Shown here: positions 35,893-46,086 of the stretch, piece after piece | Layout: every line of letters begins with the position of its first letter | Position numbering within the stretch: position 1 is the first letter of the stretch | Notes under the pieces: model-generated | What the model was told of the DNA's origin: nothing | What the model saw: the letters and a program-made list of their open reading frames with translations, nothing else | Database searches by the model: none | From: Moniliophthora roreri | Taxonomy: Eukaryota > Basidiomycota > Agaricomycetes > Agaricales > Marasmiaceae | Direction of reading: 5' to 3' | Length of the DNA: 64,000 nt | Assembly: GCA_001466705.2 (NCBI GenBank) | Contig: LATX02000225.1 | Coordinates: forward strand, 124,001-188,000 | Position numbers and translations under genes: made by a program

Positions 35893-36472
35893 AAACCTCA
35901 CTGGGTTTGACGCGCCGCTCGCGACGCGCGCTCCTCGTCAATCTCGGTTCAGCAGGAAATTCTTTTGCAGCCTGGGGAGGTGGCTGAATGCAAAAAGTGA
36001 GGATTAGGTTAAATGAGCCGAATGGGTTACATACGGTTCGACTTGACAGAGATTCTTCATCTCGGGAATCCGGTGTCTTGACTTTCTCCTTGCCTTTAAC
36101 AGCTGGCCCTCTACGTAAAGTTGATTTCTGTGTCTTTGTCGTCTTCAAGTCCGAACTGGAATCGTCCACTTCGAGGATAATGTCTTTGTCGAGTTCATTG
36201 ATTTCAGTGGGCGATGATGTACTTGATCGTGGTAAAGTGGTACCAAGACTGTTGCTATCACCGTGTGTCTCCCCATCTCGATCGATAGTCACCCTCTGGC
36301 ATGAACTCGAGTCACCAGGAAGGGGCAAAGATGGAGAAGAGAGCGGCCGAGGGAGAGCGGCCGATGGAGTTGCTGCCTCCATAACATTCATCTCTTCGCG
36401 GAGGTCCTCGTTGACATGTCTGAGACTCGTCAGCTCGCTTTCCATTCGCGCCCGGTCCGCCTTTAACGCTGC
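35893..36472 (-). pseudogene. Partial allele-like copy of the coiled-coil/GCR1_C gene, cut by contig join
   Basis: The minus-strand reading matches 37203-37809 closely: coiled coil start, DSSSDLKTTKTQKSTL, RSARRERRVKPSE. It lacks 13 codons (39 nt) present in the other copy after PDSR and has a few substitutions (for example STLRR here, STLHR there). It begins at the N at 36473. The copy and the left half of the mobile element are repeated on the other side of the N, so this is most simply the same locus from a second haplotype. Confidence 0.6.
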
Positions 36473-36473
36473 N
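36473..36473. other. Single-N contig join with ~1.3 kb repeated flank
   Basis: Bases 36474 onward restart at the equivalent of 35166. About 1.3 kb on each side is near identical. Confidence 0.9.
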
Positions 36474-37200
36474 GATTTCCCCACGCTCACTTCTTTCTTC
36501 TTAACCACCATCCCCACTTCTCAATGGCTCCCCACTCACTCCTTCTCCCCGTCTGTATGGCTCTTTCGGCGTCTCAAGGTGAAACTCCATGGTTCAAGAT
36601 ATGATGAGTACTGATGTGGTCCAGCAGTGGAATATGGTACAGGCGAGGTACGTGTGCTAATTACTTATCGTTTTTGTGAAACTAAGGATAGTTTGACGCA
36701 TCAGGCACCTCGGAGAAGACTCAGACAATAGTAAATCTCGTGAGTCGACCCCAGAACCCCATTATCCTTATGCTAAACATTCTACATGTTGCAGCTGGCC
36801 ATATCGTTAGAGTAACGCTCCTCGCTTCGGTCTGGGCAGAGGGTTGTTGAAGCTGGGCAGAGGGTTTGGAGTCGGGGCAGAGGGTATTGGCCACTCTTGA
36901 GGGCAAAGTGGGAGTCTGGGACTCGGAGACAAGGTCTTTTGGTACGTAAGTTGTACTCAGTAGCACCGTTAATGTATTCTAGTACCTCAGCAATATACCT
37001 AATTATCAGACACTATCAGACATGATCGGACGAAAACCGACGCCTAATAGAGCCTGTCAGTTGCTGCCTGTGACATGTCCGATAATGTCAGATGACGTCT
37101 GATAACGTCTGAAAAAGTGCATGTTAAGGACACTATCGGACGTTATTAGACGTTATCAGACAAGGTTGGGTATCGTCAGATAATGTCTGATAGCGTCCAG
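36474..37200. mobile_element. Second assembled copy of the TA-flanked inverted-repeat element (right part)
   Basis: Near identical to 35166-35890, with the same right terminus GTCCAG followed by TA at 37201-37202. The left part is missing because the contig starts inside the element. It is probably the same insertion seen twice. Confidence 0.65.
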
Positions 37201-37202
37201 TA

Positions 37203-38280
37203 AAACCTCACTGGGTTTGACGCGCCGCTCGCGACGCGCGCTCCTCGTCAATCTCGGTTCAGCAGGAAATTCTTTTGCAGCCTGGGGAGGTGGCTGAATG
37301 CAAAAAGTGAGGATTAGGTTAAATGAGCCGAATGGGTTACATACGGTTCGACTTGACAGAGATTCTTCATCGGAGTTATTATCGTATAGGGAACTAAGCT
37401 CTGAGCTTTCTCGGGAATCCGGTGTCTTGGCTTTCTCCTTGCCTTTAACAGCTGGTCCTCTATGCAAAGTTGATTTCTGTGTCTTTGTCGTCTTCAAGTC
37501 CGAACTGGAATCGTCCACTTCGAGGATAATGTCTTTGTCGAGTTCATTGATTTCAGTGGGCGATGATGTACTTGATCGTGGTAAAGTGGTACCAAGACTG
37601 TTGCTATCACCGTGTGTCTCCCCATCTCGATCGATAGTCACCCTCTGGCATGAACTCGAGTCACCAGGAAGGGGCAAAGATGGAGAAGAGAGCGGCCGAG
37701 GGAGAGCGGCCGATGGAGTTGCTGCCTCCATAACATTCATCTCTTCGCGGAGGTCCTCGTTGACATGTCTGAGACTCGTCAGCTCGCTTTCCATTCGCGC
37801 CCGGTCCGCCTTTAACGCTGCTATCTCCGCGTCTTTTTCCGAGCGTACCACCCTGAGTTCGCGTTCCAGCTTCTTCACCTTGGATAATAGTGCTTCCTTG
37901 TCAGAGGCAAGAGATTGGATGAGGTTTTGGGCACTAATAATGAAATCGTTGCGCCGTCGAGAGTTTTCACTCTCGTCTCTTATGAGCTGGGAGCCTAGTT
38001 GGGCGAGCTCTGTTAAGCTGTTGGCACCGGGTTGACGCGATGATGGTTTAGAGGACTGGATTGACGTTTCCTTTTCCCTTTGCAATCGGTTTCTACAGCT
38101 TCTAAGGACCGCCGCAGAATCATTCGAAAGGTGCGATAAAAAGCTTGTTATTTGGCCATAATAGTCTGTGGATATAATCAGATAAAAGAGCCAATTCGAG
38201 TAAGAGTTGTAAGTTACTGCGAAGGACCAGCGTCGCCGCGACAACGTTATAGACGGATTGGGTTCCCGGTACAGTGTCAT
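37203..38280 (-). pseudogene. 5' part of the coiled-coil/GCR1_C gene, truncated by the inserted element
   Basis: An open minus-strand frame runs from 38280 into the element terminus, ending at 37156 with 16 residues encoded by the element (VLLDAIRHYLTIPNLV). Contents in order: a hydrophobic patch, possibly a read-through intron (about residues 18-35); a Ser/Arg-rich segment; a coiled coil at about residues 105-185 (SDKEALLSKVKKLERELRVV, ARMESELTSLRHVNEDLREE); a Ser/Asp-rich region (SSPTEINELDKDIILEVDDS); and basic RSARRERRVKP just before the element. With the GCR1_C block 2.3 kb downstream (34.4-34.9 kb) this suggests one transcription-factor-like gene. The true start is uncertain; the ATG at 38280 follows a CAG that could be a splice acceptor. 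Confidence 0.5.
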
Positions 38281-38314
38281 CTGAGCCCACCGTGGCTCTG
38301 GAAAGTCTCGTCTT

Positions 38315-39661
38315 CTAGATTTTGCTCTCCAAGGACTCTAGTATTCGCTGCCGGATAGGGATCCTAGCGGATCGGATGAAGGCTGGATATGGATGCATCC
38401 GTCGGTTGGCTTGAGCTGCCGCATCACACTCCGGGTATCGACGCGACCTTTGCAAACGTAGACACGCTGTTCTGGGGTTCCACAATAAATGAACATTGCT
38501 CAATAGAGCGTGTACCAGTTGGGCACCTGACAGTAAGGGACCATATCTATAAGATATGACAGGATCGACCAACCTGAACAAGTGAATGATATGCTCACCA
38601 GGGATACCACTGGCTCAAGTTGACTGGCAGGTGTAAATCATCCTTTTCAGTGTCGATGCAAGCACTACTAGATTGATAAGAACTTTTTATAGCAAGGATT
38701 TCGACCCCGTGGAGTCATGTTGTGCAATGAAGTAATCGAAGGGCTATCATCGATCTAGGTCTGAATAACATATATTTGAACAAACCACTCACTAAGTGGG
38801 TGGTTTCTGTCACTGGCGTACCAACGAATAGAATATCATTTTCTAGAATCGCCTCAGGATACATATCGCCCAGCAAAATATGAAAGTGACCGCCTCCGGA
38901 AGCCGTAACACTGTGCCATGATAGTTGCGTCCTCAGCAACTTGGGAGAACATCATGATTCGATGATGGTTCTCGATGTAACATCAAAGGCCCTGGTCTTC
39001 AAACGGGAGTTCCTCCTTGTGGGCGTACAAAATGACTTGTGGCGGTTCGTGCGGTACAGTCCCGGCGCAGTATCTGCAGGACAAAGTTATTCTCTAGCTT
39101 GGTATCAAAATTATCCAGCTCACCGACGCCCGTAGATGCCAAGTCCCGTTGGTTCCACGACCTAAATGGAAGGCTTTGGCCGTATACAAATCTCGAGACA
39201 GAATACCGATTACTGGCACATACAAGTAATCGTTCAGATGTTGTGTTGTTTCTCTACTTGTAACGACCATCGTAACTGAGCAGCTAAAGAGGGAGCAAAA
39301 CGTTACATTACCTCCTGCAGCAGTAATTCCAGGTATCAGCACATGAAATATACGTCTCTGGGTTGCATTGCCTACTTGCAGCTCCATTACCGCGTGTTGA
39401 CGTTCAATATCTGTATGGGCCCGAAATCCAGGAATGAATAGCCAAACGGCAGTTGTGTTCGGCATCGGGGGGGGGGGGTCTAATTCGGTGACGCTTAGGC
39501 CGCATAGCTTGTCGGACCCATACAATGACCGTAGGCTTTGCTACAACCCCCACGAACCGAGCACCCAGCAAGATGGCGTTTTGAATTTTAGAAATCGCAT
39601 TCAAATGTAGCAACCTGGAGTACATACCGATTATCAAAACGGCTGCCAAGAGAATCACCAA
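38315..39661 (-). CDS. Unrecognised multi-exon gene, model tentative
   Basis: Minus-strand coding pieces with plausible GT-AG borders: a hydrophobic start MVILLAAVLII followed by GTATGT; a piece with NTTAVWLFIPGFRAHTDIER and RRIFHVLIPGITAAG ending at a GTAATG; TMVVTSRETTQHLNDYLYVP to GTWHLRAS before GTGAGC; AGTVPHEPPQVILYAHKEEL; ASGGGHFHILLGDMYPEAIL; and a last piece 38581-38315 with YRYGPLLSGAQLVHALLSNV. The first hydrophobic run could be a signal or anchor. No domain is recognised. A run of ten G at 39466-39475 is a possible base-count error. It may be a fragment or a lineage-specific gene. Confidence 0.35.
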
Positions 39662-40140
39662 TTGGCAATCGCAACACTTTTTTTACGCGAATCCGAGTCT
39701 GAATCAATGCACATCCTGAATCCTGGGGCAGCCCAAATAATGGTTCAAGGATAAGTCAAAGTAGAACCAGCTGAGCTGGTGTTCCTCCAGTTGCAGATGT
39801 AGGACTCGAGCTCGCTGGGAAATTGTGCCGTTGAGAGACTTTCTCAACAACTTGTCATTTCAATCTCCGATGACACCTTGACCTGCTAATCACCCTCACC
39901 ATCATTAGTCTCAATCGGGTTCTCTCAGTGCTTGTTCAAACAAATCGGCTCCCAAAGGGGCTTCAACCAGAAGACTCTGAAGGACGTTTCATGAGTTATC
40001 GGTGATGGACAAGTGAGTACCCTTTGACGATTCACGGTCTCATTTCGCCGGATGGCGATTTCCCGGGCGGCGATACACGTCGCCTAACGTCGCTTCGACT
40101 AATCGCGTATCGGCCGGCCAGCCAGCCATTTCATAATATA
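39662..40140. other. Intergenic region upstream of glucanase A
   Basis: No coding signal is recognised. It separates a divergent gene pair and leads into the pyrimidine-rich promoter of the glucanase. Confidence 0.4.
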
Positions 40141-40254
40141 TTATTTCCTTTTTTCCTCTCTCATCTCCACCCCCTGTTTCTGTGTCCCTTCCCTTTTTTT
40201 TTTTTTTTTTTTCCCTTTCACCCTCTCTTGTCATTGACATTCTCTATCTCAGAG
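40141..40254 (+). promoter_or_regulatory. Pyrimidine-rich core promoter/5' UTR of glucanase A
   Basis: About 110 nt before the ATG are dominated by T and C, with a T run at about 40195-40212 and then CT blocks. CT-rich tracts of this kind often mark transcription starts of well-expressed fungal genes. There is no clear TATA box. Confidence 0.45.
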
Positions 40255-42818
40255 ATGTCTCACACGAATCAAGGACCCTATCTTGACGAATATGGTTCTG
40301 TCCCTCTCGACCCCCAACAACGCTTCTATGGACAAGGAGGCCTCAACTCACCCTCCCGTGATTCATTCCAATCCAACATCCAATATGCCTCCACTTCACA
40401 ATTCGCTGCCTCGTCAGACCACTTGAATCCCATTCGAGACAATTATTCCGGCTACGAGCGCTCGACCCTGCAGATGGACGAAAAGGATGCCGCATATGCT
40501 CGGAAACCGTCACGACGGAGACCAATCATTATTGGGTGTATCGTTGCCACTATTCTCATCATTGCGGGAGTCGGGGTTGGTGTATATTTTGCTCTCCGGG
40601 GGAAGGACGAGGACAGCAGTAGTTCGCCGTCGTCGGGAACCAAGGGAGGAGGAACTGTCAAGGCGGTGACGGGTGGAGATGGAAGCCAGGTTATGTTGGA
40701 AGACGGATCGACCTTCGCTTACTCAAACTCATTTGGTGGTCACTGGTATTATGACCCTAATGATCCTTTCAACAATGGTGCCAAAGCACAGTCTTGGACT
40801 CCAGCTTTGAACGAAACCTTCAGATATGGTGTCGACAGAATTAGGGGGTGAGTGTCCTCTTTATACAGCCCAATCTCTTCATTAACACATTTTTGCTACC
40901 AGTGTCAATTTCGGCGGCTGGTTGAATATTGAACCTGTGAGTCTCAACCATTGTTCTTTGATATATACAGTATTTTGACGCTTTACTTTTACAGTTCATG
41001 TAAGTGGTTACGTGCCCAACAACGTTACTTTCCACTGACCTGTTTCATGAAGGGCTCCAGCACTTTTTGAGAAATACGGCGATATCACACCAAGAGTTGT
41101 TGACGAGTGGACGCTTCAAGAGGCAATGAGGGCAGACACAGCCGGCGGCGGGATATCGCAACTCGAGGAGCATTACAAGACATTTATCGTGAGTTGTACT
41201 ATTTGCGTATTCCAGGCTCTTCACACCTCCTCACAACCAAAACCTGCAGACGGAGAAAGACTTTCACGACGTTGCTGCCGCCGGTCTGAACTACATTCGT
41301 CTTCCGATTCCATATTGGGCCATCGAAGTTCGCGATAACGAACCATACGAGCCACATGTCTGCTGGAAGTGCGTCCCTTACTCTTTCATTTCTCGAGTCA
41401 TACCAGGCCACTCACTGACACATGTTCACTCTCCCAAAGGTATGTCCTCAAAGCCATTGCCTGGGCGCGTAAATACGGTCTACGAATCAACCTCGATTTG
41501 CATGCTGTCCCTGGTAGTCAAAACTCGTGGAATCACTCGGGCAGATTGAACAAGGGAGTGAACCTGCTCAACGGTCCTATGGGACTCGCCAACGCTCAGC
41601 GCACACTAGATTATATCCGGATTATCGCCGAATTCATTCATCAACCTCAGTACCGTAACGTGGTCACCATGTTTTGCGTTCTTAACGAACCTAGAGAACC
41701 CTTTATTGGCGCCAAACAACTCGAGTCATTGTACGTACATCCAAAAACCAATGATATTCAGGCAACTGACTATTATGCACCTTCAGCTCTGCAGAGGCTT
41801 ACCGCGTCGTTCGAGAAGTCACTGGAAATGAAGAGGGCGTGTGGGTTTCCATTCACGAAGGCTTCCGAAGCTGGGGCGATTGGGACAATTTCCTTCCAAA
41901 CGCCCACCGGGTGACCATCGACTATCACCCTTACATTGCCTTTGGTGACCAGGTTGACAAGGATTGGAGTGAACGTACCCAGGTACCGTGCGATTCCTGG
42001 GCCCAAAACGTCCAAGACAGGTTGACGAAATTCGGGTTGATGAATGCTGGAGAATTCAGTAACGCGATCAACGACTGTGGACTCTACCTTAATGGCGTTG
42101 AAGAGGGCGTTCGCTACGACGGGAGCTACGTACCGGAGAGGATCACTCGTGCAGGGTCCTGCGATAAGTACACTGACTGGCCAACTTTCACCGACGAGAG
42201 AAAGGAGGGCATCAAACAGTTTGCTATGGCTAGTATGGATGCTCTTCATGTAAGTAAATCCTCTATCCATGATCATCTTGCAGTTGGTTTGAACCTGTTT
42301 TTCCACCTGTATAGAACTATTTCTTCTGGAATTGGAAGATTGGCAACTCCTCAGTATCCGGTAAAGTTGAGACGCCCGCTTGGTCATACTCCCTCGGCTT
42401 GGAGAACGGTTGGATGCCAAAGGATCCTCGCGAAGCAGATGGCTTTTGCGGTGACAAATTCGCCTTCAATCAGCAGATTAGCGACGGTTCTGGTGATGTC
42501 AACTACGCGCCGTATCCCTGGCCACCAACCTCCATAAATAACGCTGGTAGTCCATCTACTATGCCCCAGTATACACCTACCGGAGCAGTACCTACGCTTC
42601 CTGGCGGAACCCTCACTATATCTGGCGTGAAGCCTACAAAGACGGCTGATGTCGGAAACGGGTGGGCTAACCCGGATGACCAGGCAGGTTTGATGGTTCC
42701 CATCGAGGGATGTACCTACCTGGATCCTTGGGTCGGTGACAAGGCCGCAGTACCTCCAGCATGTAGAGTTGCAAGACGAGAAGCCCTGCCTCAACCTACC
42801 CAACCACCTGCGTTATGA
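40255..42818 (+). CDS. Glucan 1,3-beta-glucosidase (exo-beta-1,3-glucanase), GH5 family, membrane-anchored; copy A
   Basis: Eight exons (40255-40847, 40903-40936, 40995-40999, 41053-41188, 41250-41368, 41440-41730, 41787-42249, 42315-42818) encode 714 residues. A Ser/Tyr-rich cytoplasmic N-terminus is followed by basic KPSRRR, one membrane segment (PIIIGCIVATILIIAGVGVG, about residues 89-112) and a Ser/Gly linker: a type II membrane protein. The GH5 catalytic region shows VNFGGWLNIEPFMAPALFEK, GLNYIRLPIPYWAIE, INLDLHAVPGSQN, FCVLNEPREP with the likely acid/base Glu, and LMNAGEFSNAINDC with the likely nucleophile Glu. Family members trim beta-1,3-glucan in cell-wall remodelling. Exon 3 is only 5 nt and is needed to read NIEPFMAPALF. 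Copy B at 52.7 kb has the same structure. Confidence 0.95.
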
Positions 42819-43439
42819 CGAAGGTTTTTGTGTTGTTAAGTGACTTTTTTTTTTGGTGATATATATCGGACTTGCTGTTGTTGAATCGAATCGCAGACGG
42901 ACAAGACATTCATTTACTTACATCTTACCATATCTACACTCGTTTATTTACCGTCGGACACTCTTTTACTACTCACATATCCACTGGCGGATTCACATAG
43001 AATTCACACCTACATGTAGACAGTATAGTAACCGGTCTGTATCCTAGTATATCATCCAAAGGAGAACTAGCAACAGAGTTACGGGTCAAAGGTGAAGCTG
43101 CCGGCGGCCGATCGCGTCAGCTTTTGCCTGGACCGCGTCTCCCACCCTGACCATCATATACATGTCTATCGGTTTATACTCTCTTGAGTTGGCCTCAGCA
43201 AGGATTCGGTTTTGTACCTCTTATTGTGGTAAACACCATCGACAGCCAAAACTGGAGAAACGCCTCGTTAGCATGAGTTGGGGACTCAAGCTGATCACTG
43301 ATCGCATTCCCAGGCGAGATTATCCGCTGAAACACAGCTAACACTAACGACATGTGCAGGCACGTACCGTTTCATCAAGTTTGTTTTTGAAATGGGGATA
43401 TACACATGCAGTAGCAGCGAATATCGAAGCCTTTTCTGT

Positions 43440-43915
43440 CGGATTCTTGTGCGTCGTAATCAACTCAAATGCTGTAATATTGTACTGACCTCTTCGTTAT
43501 CTTTCCATTCCAGCCCGCAGATGAAGCAGTTGCACTATGAGCGAAAGAGAGTGTGGTTCTGCAACCGATGATACTCCGATGCTTTCCCCGTCTCTGAGCA
43601 AAGAGGCTTAGCTCGGCAACACCGGATTTATGAACGACATTGGCCAAGCCTGCACCCGGATGATCCGCCGTCATTCGAGCGATGAGACTCAGAGGTCGGA
43701 TGGCGGATGGATTACGTGGTGCAGACGGTTGTTTCGTTGGGCCTGTCGGCTTGCCTCCCTAATTTCCAACCAAGCCGACAGAACGGTACTGGCCTCGCGA
43801 GTCTACTCTCAATCACCACCATCCGAACGGATGAATCCGTATCCGATATCCGCTAGGAGCCCTACAGGCTCCACTATAAAGCCCAGCATTCCACAAATAA
43901 GAGATGCGTAATCCG
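43440..43915. promoter_or_regulatory. Dense array of CGGAT/ATCCG motifs upstream of GH6
   Basis: I count twelve CGGAT words on either strand: starts 43440, 43623, 43657, 43663, 43697, 43704, 43821, 43828, 43835, 43841, 43848 and 43911. Some form short palindromes (CGGATGATCCG at 43657-43667; CGGATGAATCCG at 43828-43839) or close tandem copies (43697-43708). The arrangement suggests binding sites for a dimeric or zinc-cluster regulator; the regulator is unknown. Confidence 0.55.
43875..43880 (+). promoter_or_regulatory. TATA box of the GH6 gene
   Basis: TATAAA, 73 nt upstream of the GH6 ATG, at a normal spacing for a regulated fungal cellulase promoter. Confidence 0.65.
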
Positions 43916-43952
43916 TCCTCGTCCAGCACACACCCTGCTCTACATACCCAGG

Positions 43953-45750
43953 ATGACAAAATCAGCAGGCTTACTCGCGTTGGCGGTTCTGCTGCCCTTC
44001 GCCATGGCACAAGTATTACCTGCCTTTTCGCAATGCGGAGGTTGCTATTGGAGTAGGTGTTAACTTTCGGTTATTCATCCCAGCTATTGCTAACAAGGCA
44101 TCCCCAGCCGGTCCGACTATCTGTAGCTCAGGCAGTACATGCACCAAAATCAATGAGTTTTACTCGCAATGCCTGTGAGATATGGATCTTAAAATGTTAA
44201 ACGCCAAGTCTTACAGATTGCTAGTCCCAGCACCCCAACGGATGGCAACCCGTATGAAGGATATACTGTACGCTTTTCTCATTTCATCCATGCACCCGCA
44301 CACGGCTTAGTGACTCGCATCTTGTAGGTCTATGCCAACCCCTACTACACTGAAAAAATTGACGCCGCAGCCGCCCAAATCGCCGATTTTGAACTGAAAA
44401 CCAAAGCTCTCAAAGTGAAAGGAATACCGACATTCATCTGGCTCGACAATTTCGCCAAGCTCGAGTCTTTGGAAGGTTACCTCCGGGATGCCACCGCGAA
44501 AGGAAAAGCTGAGGGCAAGAAGTACCTCATTCAGCTCGTCGTATATAATCTTCCTGAACGTGATTGTTCTGCCAAGGCTTCGAGCGGAGAGTTGAATATC
44601 GAGAACGGCGGTGTGCGGCGGTATCAACAGTACATCGATACTATTGCTTCCATTATCAAAAGCAAGCTTCCATCTGTGCGAGCGCACGTTATTCGCTAAC
44701 TTGTATCACAGAGTACCCTGACGTCCGGGTAGTTGCTATTATAGAACCGGACTCGCTTGGTAACTTGGTCACCAACCTCAGCGTGGAGAAATGCAAGAAG
44801 GCCGAACCTGTATACAAGGTCTGTCGGTGCAGCGATCACATACGCTGATACTTTGCTCACTTACGTTGTAGATCTCCGTACAATACGCGATGCGACAGCT
44901 CAACACGGCTGGAGTCTACATGTACCTGGACGCTGCGCATGCCGGGTGGCTCGGTTGGCCAGATAAAATTCCACCTGCAGCAAAACTCTTCCAGGAACTC
45001 TGGGAAGGTGCTGGCTCACCGAAGTACGTGCGTGGTGTGGTAACGAATGTTTCAAATTACAATGCGTTCAGGTATGATTTAGTCACCTTGATAAATGAAT
45101 TGCCGCACTCAAATCCGAACTACATAGGGCCACAACTCCCGGCCCCATCACCGGGAATAACCCCAACTACGATGAGGTACACTATGCCGAGGTATGTAAC
45201 CCTAGCCATACTTACAAAATCGAGGTCCAATGATCACTCTTAGGCGCTCGCTGAAGCCTTACCACCCTTCCCAGCTCACTTCCTCGTCGACCAAGGCCGA
45301 TCTGGTCAACAAAATCTGAGAACGGCATGGGGAGAATGGTGAGCTTCATTGCCGCTTCCATCAGTCAATCCTAGCTAAGTTCATCGGCTCCCAGGTGCAA
45401 CGTAAAGGGAGCCGGGCTCGGCACTCGTCCTACAACTGACACCGGTTCAGAAGTTGTCGACTCGATCGTTTGGGTGAAAACTCCAGGCGAATCTGGTTCG
45501 TGCTTCATGCCAAGGATGAACATTCTAGAGAACTCACGAAACACATTCATAGACGGGACCAGCGACTCCTCTTCCGATCGTTTTGACGAGAACTGTGTTG
45601 CAGCGACGTCTCATGTACCTGCACCTGAGGTATACCAATCCAGTCCCTTTTCAAAGCTAGACACTGACAGTCTCTCACTCATCGCAGGCAGGAGCATGGT
45701 TCCAGGAATACTTTGAGAACTTGGTTCGTAACGCCAACCCTCCTCTCTAG
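43953..45750 (+). CDS. Cellobiohydrolase (GH6, Cel6-type) with N-terminal CBM1 and almost no linker
   Basis: Eleven exons (43953-44052, 44108-44174, 44225-44267, 44328-44661, 44712-44818, 44872-45071, 45128-45191, 45244-45338, 45395-45495, 45553-45629, 45688-45750) encode 416 residues. A signal peptide (MTKSAGLLALAVLLPFAMAQ) is followed by a CBM1 with the usual Cys pattern (QCGG, GPTICSSGSTC, FYSQC), then only about 8 residues before the GH6 domain. The domain has YNLPERDC and IEPDSLGNLVTN, holding the two Asp residues that correspond to the catalytic pair of Cel6A, then LDAAHAGWLGWP and VDQGRSGQQ. The enzyme cuts cellobiose from non-reducing cellulose ends outside the cell. The intron at 44662-44711 is GC-AG. 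The Ser/Thr-rich linker normal in this family is missing. Confidence 0.95.
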
Positions 45751-46086
45751 ATGAGAAGAAAAACAGATGTATCATTATCCCAACTTGAATAAATGCCATT
45801 GCAACTCTCTCGACTTTCTCGTTGAATCGTGCTTCTTGATATCCCGCCCAGGATATTCGTATATCTACTGGACCTTCTCAACTGCCACCACACTCGGTAT
45901 GGACCGATCGTCAGCCCATGTCTTCCTAATTGCAAACTGCTCGCGTCTATTCACTTCCACATACCCAGTACTAGCGTGGATCGCACTAGATGAAGATACG
46001 CTACCGTTTTGAATATCAGGCCCTGAGTAAACTATTTCGAGTATGTTTGTACCCTCACGATGCAAACCGATGTACTGAAGAAATAG
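45751..46086. other. Convergent intergenic stretch between GH6 and sulfatase
   Basis: Presumed 3' UTRs of two genes facing each other; nothing else seen. Confidence 0.5.

Larger units (their letters stand above)
42819..43952. other. Intergenic region between glucanase A and the GH6 gene
   Basis: Non-coding as far as I can see. It holds a probable 3' UTR of glucanase A and the motif-dense upstream region of the GH6 gene (43440-43915). Confidence 0.5.

Noticed and set aside
36053..38035. Ser-rich plus-strand frames opposite the coiled-coil gene
   Set aside because: They mirror the minus-strand coding sequence; the coiled coil and paired allele support the minus strand.
39466..39475. G-run as a functional quadruplex
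   Set aside because: A single homopolymer run without spaced G-tracts; more likely a base-count uncertainty.
41773..42420. Long minus-strand frame within glucanase A (and 54162-54677 in copy B)
   Set aside because: Antisense shadow of conserved GH5 exons.
43630..43911. Short ORF upstream of GH6
   Set aside because: It falls in the motif-dense promoter, lacks homology features and its residues reflect the repeated CGGAT words.
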